Shown: piece after piece, positions 55,575 to 63,862 of the stretch
Layout of the letters: every line of letters begins with the position of its first letter
Position numbering within the stretch: the first letter of the stretch is position 1
NCBI RefSeq assembly: GCF_011751745.2
Contig: NZ_CP061170.1
Location: forward strand, 1,860,001 to 1,924,000
Direction: 5' to 3'
Source of the DNA: Paramicrobacterium fandaimingii
GTDB taxonomy: Bacteria > Actinomycetota > Actinomycetes > Actinomycetales > Microbacteriaceae
Length of the DNA stretch: 64,000 nucleotides
Translations under genes and position numbers: made by a program
Notes under the pieces: model-generated
Databases searched by the model: none
What the model saw: only the letters and a program-made list of their open reading frames with translations
Told to the model about the DNA's origin: nothing

Positions 55575-57233
55575 ATGCCCGATCACTCATATGACGCCAT
55601 CGTCGTCGGGGCAGGGCTGGCTGGCCTTGTCGCCACAGCAGAGCTCGCTGATGCCGGTCGCCGCGTCGCGGTTCTCGATCAAGAGCCGCCCAGTTCCTTT
55701 GGCGGTCAGGCGTGGTGGTCTTTCGGAGGGCTCTTTCTCGTTGACTCTCCAGAACAGCGCAGAATGGGAATCACCGACTCCGTCGACCTCGCGTGGCAGG
55801 ACTGGGAAGGAACAGCCGGGTTCGATCGCGATGAAGACAACTGGGCGAAGCGCTGGGCTCGTGCCTACGTCGACTTCGCAGCAGGCGAGAAGCGCTCGTG
55901 GCTGAAGGCACAGGGCATTTCGCTGTTTCCCGTCGTTGGCTGGGCTGAGCGCGGGTCAGGCGCGGCTTTTGGGCATGGAAACTCGGTGCCGCGCTTCCAC
56001 ATCACCTGGGGAACGGGCCCCGGAGTTCTCGATCCTTTCGTTCGACGCGTCGAGGCAGCGCGTGACGCTGGCCGTGTCGACGTGCTCACTCGACACCGTG
56101 TCGACAAGCTGACGCTGACGGACGGCCGCGTCACCGGGGTGTCCGGCAGCATCTTGGCCGACGACCCTGTGCCGCGCGGCGTCACAAGTTCACGCGACGT
56201 GGTTGGGCAGTTCGAGCTGTCGTCCGAGTCGGTTCTGATGAGCACAGGCGGAATCGGCGGCAACTTCGACCTCGTACGCAAAAACTGGCCAGACAGACTC
56301 GGGCCGGTGCCCCGAAGCATGCTCACCGGAGTTCCTGCCCACGTGGATGGCCGTGGGCTCGCCATTGCAGAGAGCGCAGGCGGGCGCGTCGTCAATGCCG
56401 ATCGCATGTGGCACTACACCGAGGGGATCACCAACTGGAACCCCGTCTGGCCCGAACACGGAATCCGGATTCTCCCCGGACCCTCGTCTCTGTGGCTTGA
56501 CCCAACGGGTGTGCGCCTCCCGGCCCCGCTGTTCCCCGGGTTCGACACACTCGGCACCCTCACGCATCTCACTCGAGGCGGGTTCGATCATTCGTGGTTT
56601 GTTCTGACCCAGCGAATCATCGAGAAGGAATATGCGCTGTCCGGCAGTGAACAGAATCCAGATCTGACGGGCAAAGACATCAGGATGCTCCTGAGCAGAA
56701 TCGCACCGGGAGCACCCGGCCCGGTCGAAGCGTTCAAGCAGCACGGCGACGATTTCGTCGTCGCCGATGACCTCGAGTCGCTTCTTGACGGCATGGCCGC
56801 GCTCGATACCGACGGCCAGCTTGATCGAGGCCGAGTTCGGCGCGAGATCGAGTGGCGCGACAGTCAACTCGACAACAGCTTCTCCAAAGACGCTCAGATC
56901 ACGGCGATGCACGGCGCACGCTCGTACCGCGGAGACAAGCTTCTTCGCGCCGCTCCCCCGCACAAGCTACTCGATTCGAAGGCCGGACCGCTCATTGCTG
57001 TCAAACTGCATCTGCTGACGCGCAAAACGCTCGGCGGCCTGCAGACCGACCTCAGCGGGCGCGTTCTTTCGGCATCAGGAGAACCGGTTCCCGGTCTCTA
57101 TGCCGCGGGCGAGGCATCCGGGTTCGGCGGGGGCGGACTGCACGGGTACCGCGCCCTTGAAGGAACGTTTCTCGGCGGCTGCCTGTTCTCTGGGCGCACA
57201 GCGGGGCGAGCAATGGCCGCAGCGTCCGCGTAA
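55575..57233 (+). CDS. FAD-binding dehydrogenase (FrdA/KstD-like)
   Basis: Flavoprotein of 552 residues. N-terminal FAD site VVGAGLAGLVATAELA with DQEPPSSFGGQAWWSFGG, and C-terminal GLYAAGEASGFGGGGLHGYRALEG. It belongs to the predicted FAD-dependent oxidoreductases related to 3-ketosteroid dehydrogenases and fumarate reductases; substrate unknown. It starts 28 bases after glbO with AAGGAG upstream, so it is probably in the mscS-glbO operon. Confidence 0.85.
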   Translation: MPDHSYDAIVVGAGLAGLVATAELADAGRRVAVLDQEPPSSFGGQAWWSFGGLFLVDSPEQRRMGITDSVDLAWQDWEGTAGFDRDEDNWAKRWARAYVDFAAGEKRSWLKAQGISLFPVVGWAERGSGAAFGHGNSVPRFHITWGTGPGVLDPFVRRVEAARDAGRVDVLTRHRVDKLTLTDGRVTGVSGSILADDPVPRGVTSSRDVVGQFELSSESVLMSTGGIGGNFDLVRKNWPDRLGPVPRSMLTGVPAHVDGRGLAIAESAGGRVVNADRMWHYTEGITNWNPVWPEHGIRILPGPSSLWLDPTGVRLPAPLFPGFDTLGTLTHLTRGGFDHSWFVLTQRIIEKEYALSGSEQNPDLTGKDIRMLLSRIAPGAPGPVEAFKQHGDDFVVADDLESLLDGMAALDTDGQLDRGRVRREIEWRDSQLDNSFSKDAQITAMHGARSYRGDKLLRAAPPHKLLDSKAGPLIAVKLHLLTRKTLGGLQTDLSGRVLSASGEPVPGLYAAGEASGFGGGGLHGYRALEGTFLGGCLFSGRTAGRAMAAASA

Positions 57234-57235
57234 CG

Positions 57236-57880
57236 TCAGCGCCGACGCACGAGTACGTGGCCGCGGCGCAGACTCAAGCGAAGCCAGTTGCCCGACTGCA
57301 GCACGCGAGCGTTCTCGGGTTCTGCCACAAACCCCAGGCTGTCTGCGGCAAAAGCCGCTCCGGCCGGAAGCTCAGGCACCTGCGGGATGTCTCCACTCCA
57401 GACAGACGATCTGATGCGCTGCACGACAGGGTCACCAGCGTCGCGGGGCAGGTCCGCAGCGATGCGCTGAGCGCCGTCGCGTGCAACCCTCGAGAGCACG
57501 TCGACATGAATTGAGGCTATTTCGGCCCACCCCGACCGCGGAGGAGCGATCCCCGTCCACGGTGCCTGCACCTCTGACGGCGGCATCGACAGCTGCGCCG
57601 AGCCTGTTCCGGCAAGTCGCGCGATCCGTTCGCTGACGGAATCAGGGTTGACCGTGCGATCGAAGGTCACACCACTGTTCTCAGCGTAGGTACGCAGACC
57701 AAGGATCGTGGCGCTCTGATCGAGAATGCCTCGAGCATAGAGCACGGGCGCATAGACGGCGAGCACCCCGCCCGAAGCGAGAAAACGCACGGCATCCGGG
57801 TCGACCCGCTTCGCTCGGCCCACAAAGGTGCCGAGGTCCGACACCGCGTCGAAATCGCTCAAGGTGAATGTCTCAGTCAT
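57236..57880 (-). CDS. Conserved hypothetical protein
   Basis: Soluble protein of 214 residues without recognised motifs, signal or membrane helix. AGGAGCAG lies just before its ATG. It ends two bases from the convergent flavoprotein stop. It resembles actinobacterial proteins of unknown function, but I cannot place it in a family. Confidence 0.75.
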   Translation of the reverse strand: MTETFTLSDFDAVSDLGTFVGRAKRVDPDAVRFLASGGVLAVYAPVLYARGILDQSATILGLRTYAENSGVTFDRTVNPDSVSERIARLAGTGSAQLSMPPSEVQAPWTGIAPPRSGWAEIASIHVDVLSRVARDGAQRIAADLPRDAGDPVVQRIRSSVWSGDIPQVPELPAGAAFAADSLGFVAEPENARVLQSGNWLRLSLRRGHVLVRRR

Positions 57881-57935
57881 CTGCTCCTAAACTTATCTCA
57901 CGCCGCAGCCGTCGGCAGCATCGTGAGGAGAAGCG

Positions 57936-58805
57936 TTGTCAGACCCCATTGACTCTTTGCTCGGAGCCCTTGATCTCGCCGATACCGGCGCTCGCACCAA
58001 TGAAGATATTTTCACCGGCCCCTCTCAATGGATGCCGCAGGGGCGCGTCTTCGGTGGGCAGGTTCTTGCGCAGTCAATCATCGCTGCCGGAAGAACGGTT
58101 CCAGACGACCGTTTCATCCACTCGATGCACGGCTATTTTCTGCGTCCGGGCGATGTCGACCTCCCTCTCACGTTCGCCGTTGACCGCATCCATGATGGGC
58201 GTTCCTTCATGACGCGGCGTACGCAGGCATACCAGAAGGGCATGCCCATTCTGTCGATGATCGCGTCGTTCCAAGACGAGGATGCCGGCCTCGACCACGC
58301 GGCGTCAATGCCTGACGCGCCAGATCCTGACGATCTTCCCAGCGACACCGATATTCTCGGATCGATCGATGATCCGCGTGCGCGCGCCTGGTCTGCTGAC
58401 CGCCCATTTGAGATTCGGCACGCGTCCGAGCCGATCTACCTTGCGGCGCCTGCCGAGAGCTCCTCGGATCAGATGCTGTGGCTGCGTGCGAAGAGACCGC
58501 TTCCCGACGACAGGCGACTTCACCAGGCCGCTCTTGCCTACGCGAGCGACTACACGCTGCTCGAGCCGATCCTGCGCAGCCACGGTCTGAGCTGGCTCAC
58601 ACCGGGCCTCAAGGTGGCGAGCCTCGACCACGCGATGTGGTGGCATCGTGCGGCACGCGTCGACGAGTGGCTGCTGTACGTGCAGCAGTCACCGAGCGCC
58701 ACAGGCGGGCGCGGACTGACGCAGGGCCGCTTCTATTCTCGTGACGGTGCGCTCATTGCTTCGGTTGCCCAAGAGGGGATGGTGCGGGTTCCCCGCGAGT
58801 CCTGA
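57936..58805 (+). CDS. tesB: Acyl-CoA thioesterase II
   Basis: Double-hotdog thioesterase of 289 residues that hydrolyses acyl-CoA. TesB blocks: GRVFGGQVLAQSIIAA, HSMHGYFLRPGD, DGRSFMTRRTQA, and DHAMWWHR near the end. TTG start after GAGGAGAAGCG. Its neighbour on the opposite strand is another thioesterase gene. Confidence 0.93.
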   Translation: MSDPIDSLLGALDLADTGARTNEDIFTGPSQWMPQGRVFGGQVLAQSIIAAGRTVPDDRFIHSMHGYFLRPGDVDLPLTFAVDRIHDGRSFMTRRTQAYQKGMPILSMIASFQDEDAGLDHAASMPDAPDPDDLPSDTDILGSIDDPRARAWSADRPFEIRHASEPIYLAAPAESSSDQMLWLRAKRPLPDDRRLHQAALAYASDYTLLEPILRSHGLSWLTPGLKVASLDHAMWWHRAARVDEWLLYVQQSPSATGGRGLTQGRFYSRDGALIASVAQEGMVRVPRES

Positions 58806-58813
58806 GCTCGCGG

Positions 58814-59284
58814 CTACCGCCGACCGGTGAAGGTCACGGGCGCTTCTGCGTAGCGCTCCCATGCTCGACGTTCGTCGTCGCGGATGCGTCGGGGAGAACC
58901 AGACGAGGCATCAACGAGCACGATCGTGCTCGCGGCGCAGGCGGCCGGAGCAGCGTCATCGTCCTGTGTGAACACCTCATAGTGCACATCGAGACTGGCT
59001 CCGCCGAGCCGGCCGATCCACAGCTGAATGTCCAGCGGGGCACGCTGGTACGGAATCGGCTTTCGATATTCGACCTCGTGACGTGCCACGAGCGTGAGCG
59101 TCTCAGACCCGGGCTCGGCTTCGATCAGGGCCATTCCCTGATCGATGCCGTCGCCCTCGTCCTTGCTGCGCCAGAACACTCGCACGCGAGCTTCCTCGAG
59201 TACCCGGAGCAACTCCACATTGTTGACGTGGTTGTAGGCGTCGAGGTCTCCCCAGCGGAGATGCACCGGAGCGTGAACGCGCAT
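58814..59284 (-). CDS. Single-hotdog acyl-CoA thioesterase
   Basis: Protein of 156 residues of the 4-hydroxybenzoyl-CoA thioesterase / FadM type. HLRWGDLDAYNHVNNVELLRVLEEAR holds the catalytic aspartate; the final part includes VEYRKPI. Its ATG overlaps the ettA stop by one base (TGATG), so it is cotranslated with ettA; the frame opening at 59392 is ignored. Confidence 0.9.
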   Translation of the reverse strand: MRVHAPVHLRWGDLDAYNHVNNVELLRVLEEARVRVFWRSKDEGDGIDQGMALIEAEPGSETLTLVARHEVEYRKPIPYQRAPLDIQLWIGRLGGASLDVHYEVFTQDDDAAPAACAASTIVLVDASSGSPRRIRDDERRAWERYAEAPVTFTGRR

Positions 59285-60966
59285 CAGTCTCGCGTCAGCT
59301 TGCGGTACGTCGAGCGGTGAGGCTTCGCCGCATCTGCTCCAAGACGTTCCACCTTGTTCTGCTCGTATGCCTCGAAGTTCCCCTCGAACCAATACCAGTT
59401 TGCGGGGTTCTCGTCCGTTCCCTCGTACGACAGAATGTGCGTTGCGATCCGGTCGAGGAACCAGCGATCGTGTGTGACGACCACGGCGCAGCCGGGAAAT
59501 TCGAGGAGCGCGTTCTCCAGGCTCGAGAGCGTCTCGACGTCCAGGTCGTTCGTCGGCTCGTCGAGCAGCAGGAGGTTGCCGCCTTGCTTCAGCGTCAGCG
59601 CGAGATTCAGACGGTTGCGCTCACCGCCCGACAGCACTCCGGCACGCTTCTGCTGATCTGGTCCCTTGAAACCGAAGGTGGAGACATAGGCGCGCGACGG
59701 GATCTCGGTGTTTCCGACCTGAATGTAGTCGAGGCCATCTGAGACGACTTCCCAGAGTGTCTTGTTCGGGTCGATTCCGCCCCTGCTCTGGTCAACATAT
59801 GAAATCTTCACCGAATCGCCGACCTTGAGGTCGCCGCCGTCGAGCGGCTCGAACCCGACGATTGTCTTGAACAAGGTGGTCTTGCCGACGCCGTTGGGGC
59901 CGATGACACCGACGATGCCGTTGCGCGGCAGCGAGAACGACAGACCGTCGATCAGAACACGTTCGCCGAATCCCTTTTCCAGGTTGCGAGCCTCGATGAC
60001 CGTCTGGCCGAGCCTCGGACCGGCAGGAATCTGAATCTCTTCGAAGTCGAGCTTTCGCGTCTTCTCCGCCGCCGCAGCCATTTCCTCGTATCGGGCGAGG
60101 CGCGCCTTCGACTTCGCCTGCCGACCCTTGGTATTGGACCGCACCCAGTCGAGTTCTTCAGAGAGGCGCTTTGCCAGCTTTGCGTCCTTCTTGCCCTGCA
60201 CAGCGAGACGATCGCGCTTCTTCTCGAGATACGTCGAGTAGTTGCCCTCGTAGGGATAGAGGTGTCCTCTGTCGACCTCGGCGATCCACTCGGCGACGTG
60301 GTCAAGAAAGTATCGATCGTGAGTGACGGCGAGCACAGCGCCCGGATACTGGGCAAGATGCTGCTCGAGCCACAGCACGCTTTCGGCGTCAAGGTGGTTT
60401 GTCGGCTCGTCAAGCAGAAGCAGGTCTGGCTTCTGAAGGAGCAGCTTGCACAGTGCGACGCGTCGCTTTTCTCCACCGGAAAGCACGCTCACCGTCGTGT
60501 CAGAGGGCGGGCAGCGCAGCGCGTCCATTGCCTGTTCAAGCTGCGAGTCGAGATCCCACGCATCGGCGGCGTCAATCTGCTCTTGCAGCTTGCCCATTTC
60601 AGCGAGGAGGGTGTCGAAGTCTGCATCGGGCTCAGCCATCGCTGCCGAGATCTCGTTGAAACGATCGACCTTGACTTTGATCTCGCCAAGACCGTCTTGA
60701 ACGTTCTCGAGAACAGTACGGTCTTCGTCCAGCTCCGGCTCCTGCATGAGAATGCCAACGCTGTACCCGGGGCTGAGCTTCGCCTCGCCGTTGCTCGGCG
60801 TGTCGAGGCCTGCCATGATCTTGAGGATCGTCGATTTTCCGGCGCCGTTCGGGCCGACAACGCCGATCTTCGCTCCGGGGAGGAAGGCCATCGTGACGTC
60901 GTCGAGAATAACCTTGTCCCCGACTGCTTTGCGTGCGCGGACCATCGAGTAAATGTATTCGGCCAC
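59284..60966 (-). CDS. ettA: EttA-type ABC-F translation factor
   Basis: Energy-dependent translational throttle protein of 560 residues. Two ATP-binding domains without membrane segments: Walker A GPNGAGKSTI and GPNGVGKTTL, signatures LSGGEKRRVAL and LSGGERNRLNL. The arm and linker regions lie between them. In E. coli EttA binds the ribosomal E site and gates elongation by ATP level. GTG start after AGGGAAAAG. Confidence 0.95.
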   Translation of the reverse strand: MAEYIYSMVRARKAVGDKVILDDVTMAFLPGAKIGVVGPNGAGKSTILKIMAGLDTPSNGEAKLSPGYSVGILMQEPELDEDRTVLENVQDGLGEIKVKVDRFNEISAAMAEPDADFDTLLAEMGKLQEQIDAADAWDLDSQLEQAMDALRCPPSDTTVSVLSGGEKRRVALCKLLLQKPDLLLLDEPTNHLDAESVLWLEQHLAQYPGAVLAVTHDRYFLDHVAEWIAEVDRGHLYPYEGNYSTYLEKKRDRLAVQGKKDAKLAKRLSEELDWVRSNTKGRQAKSKARLARYEEMAAAAEKTRKLDFEEIQIPAGPRLGQTVIEARNLEKGFGERVLIDGLSFSLPRNGIVGVIGPNGVGKTTLFKTIVGFEPLDGGDLKVGDSVKISYVDQSRGGIDPNKTLWEVVSDGLDYIQVGNTEIPSRAYVSTFGFKGPDQQKRAGVLSGGERNRLNLALTLKQGGNLLLLDEPTNDLDVETLSSLENALLEFPGCAVVVTHDRWFLDRIATHILSYEGTDENPANWYWFEGNFEAYEQNKVERLGADAAKPHRSTYRKLTRD

Positions 60967-61159
60967 TCTTTTCCCTACACTGCTTTCATGTCCGTGAGAC
61001 CGCGAGCGGTCTTCTGGGCTGGTATCGCGTCAAACTGCCTGTTCACGCGGTACGACGACCACCGAGCGGTGCCGTCACGGGCACGCGGTGCGTCGTCGCC
61101 ACCTTCGAGGATAACGTGTCAGCCTGCGAGTCGGCGACCCGGACCGCAGACGCGCCGCG

Positions 61160-61639
61160 CTACCCGATCGCACGGGTGTTGCCGACGAGGCATGTGCCCG
61201 CGTCGAGCATGTTCATCACGACCGAATGGTAGCCACCGACGGCTTCGCCATTCTGACCGATCAGACACTTGTCCTTCCAACGCACCGAAAACTGGATGGA
61301 CTCTGCGCGATTGCCAACGGTGGAGTAGTCCTCCGTCGCCTCCATCGCCGACTTTTCGAACCCGGCCTCGACAAGGGCATCGATGAAGTCCATGCCAAGG
61401 GCATCGGGGTTATCGGCGATCACCTTTTCGTTGACGGCATCGAAGAAGTCGAGGTTGTCCCCTGCCGACCCCTCGGGATCGAGAGTCGGCTGCGCTGTCG
61501 CCGTCGGAGCGCTCGCCTCGTCGCTTGGCGATCCCGTTGGCTGCGCTGTCGACTCGGCTGCCGGCGCGCATCCGGAGAGTCCCAACGTCAGAAGCAGCAT
61601 TACGCCGAGTGCCCCGAGCAGTGCCGTCGTCCGAGCCAC
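61160..61639 (-). CDS. Lipoprotein (DUF6993-like)
   Basis: Protein of 159 residues. Signal peptide with lipobox LGLSGC (cysteine near residue 24), then a Thr/Pro/Ser-rich linker and a compact domain with two cysteines (DKCLIGQN, DAGTCLVG) likely to form a disulphide. GTG start seven bases after GGAGG, which decides against the frame opening at 61741. Function unknown. It follows the ssb paralogue by 70 bases. Between it and ettA (60967-61159) I see only a small AGACCGC/GCGGTCT hairpin (about 61003-61020). Confidence 0.8.
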   Translation of the reverse strand: MARTTALLGALGVMLLLTLGLSGCAPAAESTAQPTGSPSDEASAPTATAQPTLDPEGSAGDNLDFFDAVNEKVIADNPDALGMDFIDALVEAGFEKSAMEATEDYSTVGNRAESIQFSVRWKDKCLIGQNGEAVGGYHSVVMNMLDAGTCLVGNTRAIG

Positions 61640-61709
61640 GTTCCGCCTCCGGTTCCGGCGACAGAAAGCCGCCGGAACCGATTGTAGAAGATCACGCTCT
61701 GCGCCTCCG

Positions 61710-62234
61710 TCACGCCGCGTCGACATCCTCGGTGCCGACACTCACAGCAGGCCAACCGTTATGAAAGCTTTCGCCCGCTGTTTCAATAAGCCCCGCCCGT
61801 TCTTCTGCTGCCGCGCCTGTCTGATCTGCGTGTGCCTCAACATCGACGGGCCCGGCTTCTGCCTCGACGGCGTCGCCCGTGTCGTTGTGCTTGCGGAATG
61901 TCGTGGTTCCCCAGGTGAGGTCGTGCCCGACCGACGTTGCGTCGATGTCGATCGTCATCCCCTTACCCGCTTGGTTCGACCATTCTCTGAGCCGAACTCG
62001 CCCGGTGACAACGACGCGATCTCCCTTGCGAACACTCGCCGCGACGTTCTTGCCGAGGTACCGGTACGCGCCGACCGAGTACCAGTTCGTTCCGTACTCC
62101 GTCCAGGCTCCCGTCTGTTTGTCATACCGTCGCAGGCTCGTCGCCAGGCGAAAATTGCAGACGGGTGTGCCCGCGGCATCTCCCAAATGCGGAGTGGTTC
62201 CGACAACTCCGGTGACAGTGATCGTATCGGCCAT
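61710..62234 (-). CDS. ssb: Single-stranded DNA-binding protein, paralogue without acidic tip
   Basis: Protein of 174 residues with an OB-fold at 1-110 (TITVTGVVGTTPHLG, NFRLATS, WYSVGAYRYLGKNVAASVRKGDRVVVTGRV). The C-terminus ends VSVGTEDVDAA and lacks the DDDIPF-like acidic tip through which main SSB recruits replication partners. It is therefore probably a second SSB, comparable to SsbB of Streptomyces, rather than the replicative one near rpsF/rpsR. GAGAGGAGC precedes the ATG; the leader carries two hairpins. Confidence 0.88.
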   Translation of the reverse strand: MADTITVTGVVGTTPHLGDAAGTPVCNFRLATSLRRYDKQTGAWTEYGTNWYSVGAYRYLGKNVAASVRKGDRVVVTGRVRLREWSNQAGKGMTIDIDATSVGHDLTWGTTTFRKHNDTGDAVEAEAGPVDVEAHADQTGAAAEERAGLIETAGESFHNGWPAVSVGTEDVDAA

Positions 62235-62253
62235 GATTGCTCCTCTCGATAGT

Positions 62254-62318
62254 GCACCGCCCCCGTGGGCGGTGCGACTCCGAAGACGACGCTCGTGCCG
62301 GATCAGTCGTCTCCGGAG
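62254..62318 (-). promoter_or_regulatory. Two adjacent hairpins in the ssb leader
   Basis: A perfect nine-base-pair stem with a four-base loop (62254-62275, arms GCACCGCCC/GGGCGGTGC) lies 20 bases before the ssb ATG. Immediately upstream is a 13-base-pair stem with one mismatch and a 15-base loop (62278-62318, arms CTCCGAAGACGAC/GTCGTCTCCGGAG). Neither is followed by a T-run. Candidate structured leader, attenuator or small RNA. Confidence 0.5.
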
Positions 62319-62462
62319 CCGTTCATCGAGTGTCGCCTGCATGCACTGGGCACGCTGATGTCTCTGTGAAAACTGTGCATCGTCGTGCACTGGCCTGCTG
62401 CTGTGGACGACTGTTCGGCGTGCACACGTCGAGGATTCGTCATCTGGTTCCTGAGGAGTCAG

Positions 62463-62468
62463 TAGCAT
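62463..62468 (+). promoter_or_regulatory. -10 element of the aldo/keto reductase gene (leaderless)
   Basis: TAGCAT ends six bases before the ATG at 62475. Confidence 0.5.
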
Positions 62469-62474
62469 GACGTC

Positions 62475-63482
62475 ATGACATTCATCGCCGACGAGTCCCG
62501 GTACGATTCCATGCGCTATCGACGGGCAGGCAACTCCGGCCTGCGCCTTCCCGAGCTTTCACTGGGGCTGTGGCATAACTTCGGTGATGAGCGGCCGATT
62601 GAGACGCAGAGAGCCATCGTTCGGCGGGCGTTCGATCTCGGAGTAACGCATTTCGACCTCGCGAACAATTACGGGCCGCCTGCCGGAAGCGCCGAAAGCA
62701 ACTTCGGGCACATTCTCGCGACAGATCTGGCCGCCTATCGCGACGAGATCATCATTTCAAGCAAAGCCGGCTATTACATGTGGCCGGGGCCGTACGGCGA
62801 ATGGGGGTCGAGAAAGAACCTGCTCGCGTCCCTGGATCGCAGTCTCCGTCGGCTCGGAGTCGACTACGTCGATGTCTTCTATTCGCACCGTCCCGACCCT
62901 GAAACGCCCATTGAAGAGACAATGGGTGCTCTGGCCTCGGCCGTTCACGCGGGTAAGGCACTGTACGTCGGCATTTCCAACTATTCGCCGGAGCAAACGG
63001 ATGCCGCTGCGGCGGCGCTCGCCGAGCACAAGGTTCCCCTCGTGCTGCACCAGCCCTCGTACAGCATGTTCAATCGCCATGTCGAGCACGGCCTGTTTCC
63101 CGTGCTCGATCGCACGGGGAGCGGCTGCGTCGTCTTTTCTCCGCTCTCGCAGGGGCTGCTCACGAACCGTTATCTCGACGGCAGCATTCCGTCAGACTCG
63201 CGCGCAGCCACGAGCCCGTTCCTCTCTGCCGACCGCATAGACGAGACATATCTCGTGCGTGCCCGCGCCCTCGACGACATCGCTTCGGCACGCGGGCAGA
63301 GTCTCGCGCAACTCGCCTTGTCATGGATTCTGCGGCAGAGCAATGTCACGTCGGCCGTAATCGGGGCTTCCTCGGTCTCACAGCTGGAGCAGAACATCGC
63401 GGCGCTCGATACTCCAGCGCTCACAAATGCGGAGATTTCCGCCATCGAGCCCTTCGCTGTCGACGGAACGGGAAAGGGGTGA
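62475..63482 (+). CDS. Aldo/keto reductase (YghZ/Gpr-like)
   Basis: NADPH-dependent reductase of 335 residues. The catalytic tyrosine is in LANNYGPPAGSAE, lysine in SSKAGYYMWPGPYG, histidine in YSHRPDPETPIEET. Closest known relatives are E. coli YghZ (L-glyceraldehyde-3-phosphate reductase) and potassium-channel beta-subunit-like proteins. Probable role: reduction of reactive aldehydes. Confidence 0.9.
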   Translation: MTFIADESRYDSMRYRRAGNSGLRLPELSLGLWHNFGDERPIETQRAIVRRAFDLGVTHFDLANNYGPPAGSAESNFGHILATDLAAYRDEIIISSKAGYYMWPGPYGEWGSRKNLLASLDRSLRRLGVDYVDVFYSHRPDPETPIEETMGALASAVHAGKALYVGISNYSPEQTDAAAAALAEHKVPLVLHQPSYSMFNRHVEHGLFPVLDRTGSGCVVFSPLSQGLLTNRYLDGSIPSDSRAATSPFLSADRIDETYLVRARALDDIASARGQSLAQLALSWILRQSNVTSAVIGASSVSQLEQNIAALDTPALTNAEISAIEPFAVDGTGKG

Positions 63483-63564
63483 CCATCTTCCTCTGAATGT
63501 CGGTGGCTGCCGCTAGCTTGGCACACACACGCAGCACAGGCCGGCCGAGACATTGGGAGGAAAC

Positions 63565-63789
63565 ATGCAGACGATACGTGCACGCGGACGTCACGCTGAG
63601 ACGATTCGCATCAACGATTACCTGTGGCGCGTCATCGCCTCTGATGGTTTCGTCTTTGGACACGTCGAGCGTGTGCTGACTCGGGAGGGCGACCGCTTCG
63701 AGGCGAAGCGGTACCAGCTCGCAGCGGCACGGTTTATCGCGGTCGGGCGTTTCTGGAACTTCGCCGATGCTGTCGACTCACTTCGATAG
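63565..63789 (+). CDS. Small hypothetical protein
   Basis: Protein of 74 residues, basic, soluble, with GGGAGGAAAC directly before its ATG. No family recognised (QTIRARGRHAETIRINDYLW). It lies between the aldo/keto reductase and a membrane gene. Confidence 0.7.
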   Translation: MQTIRARGRHAETIRINDYLWRVIASDGFVFGHVERVLTREGDRFEAKRYQLAAARFIAVGRFWNFADAVDSLR

Positions 63790-63862
63790 GGATAGCTGAG
63801 TTTTCAGAACCGCCACGGCATGGCGCCCCGCTGTGGAGGCTTGCTCGGGTTATCGTTCGAGC

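Noticed and set aside
60262..61386. 374-codon plus-strand frame across the ettA/lipoprotein gap
   Set aside because: Mostly antisense to ettA; the part in the gap (60967-61159) has no ribosome site or recognisable sequence.
62335..62410. DnaA-box-like and CRP-like sequences (TGTGAAAAC, TGTGGAC) upstream of the aldo/keto reductase
   Set aside because: Each matches its consensus at only a few positions, and no cluster or dnaA/dnaN context exists.
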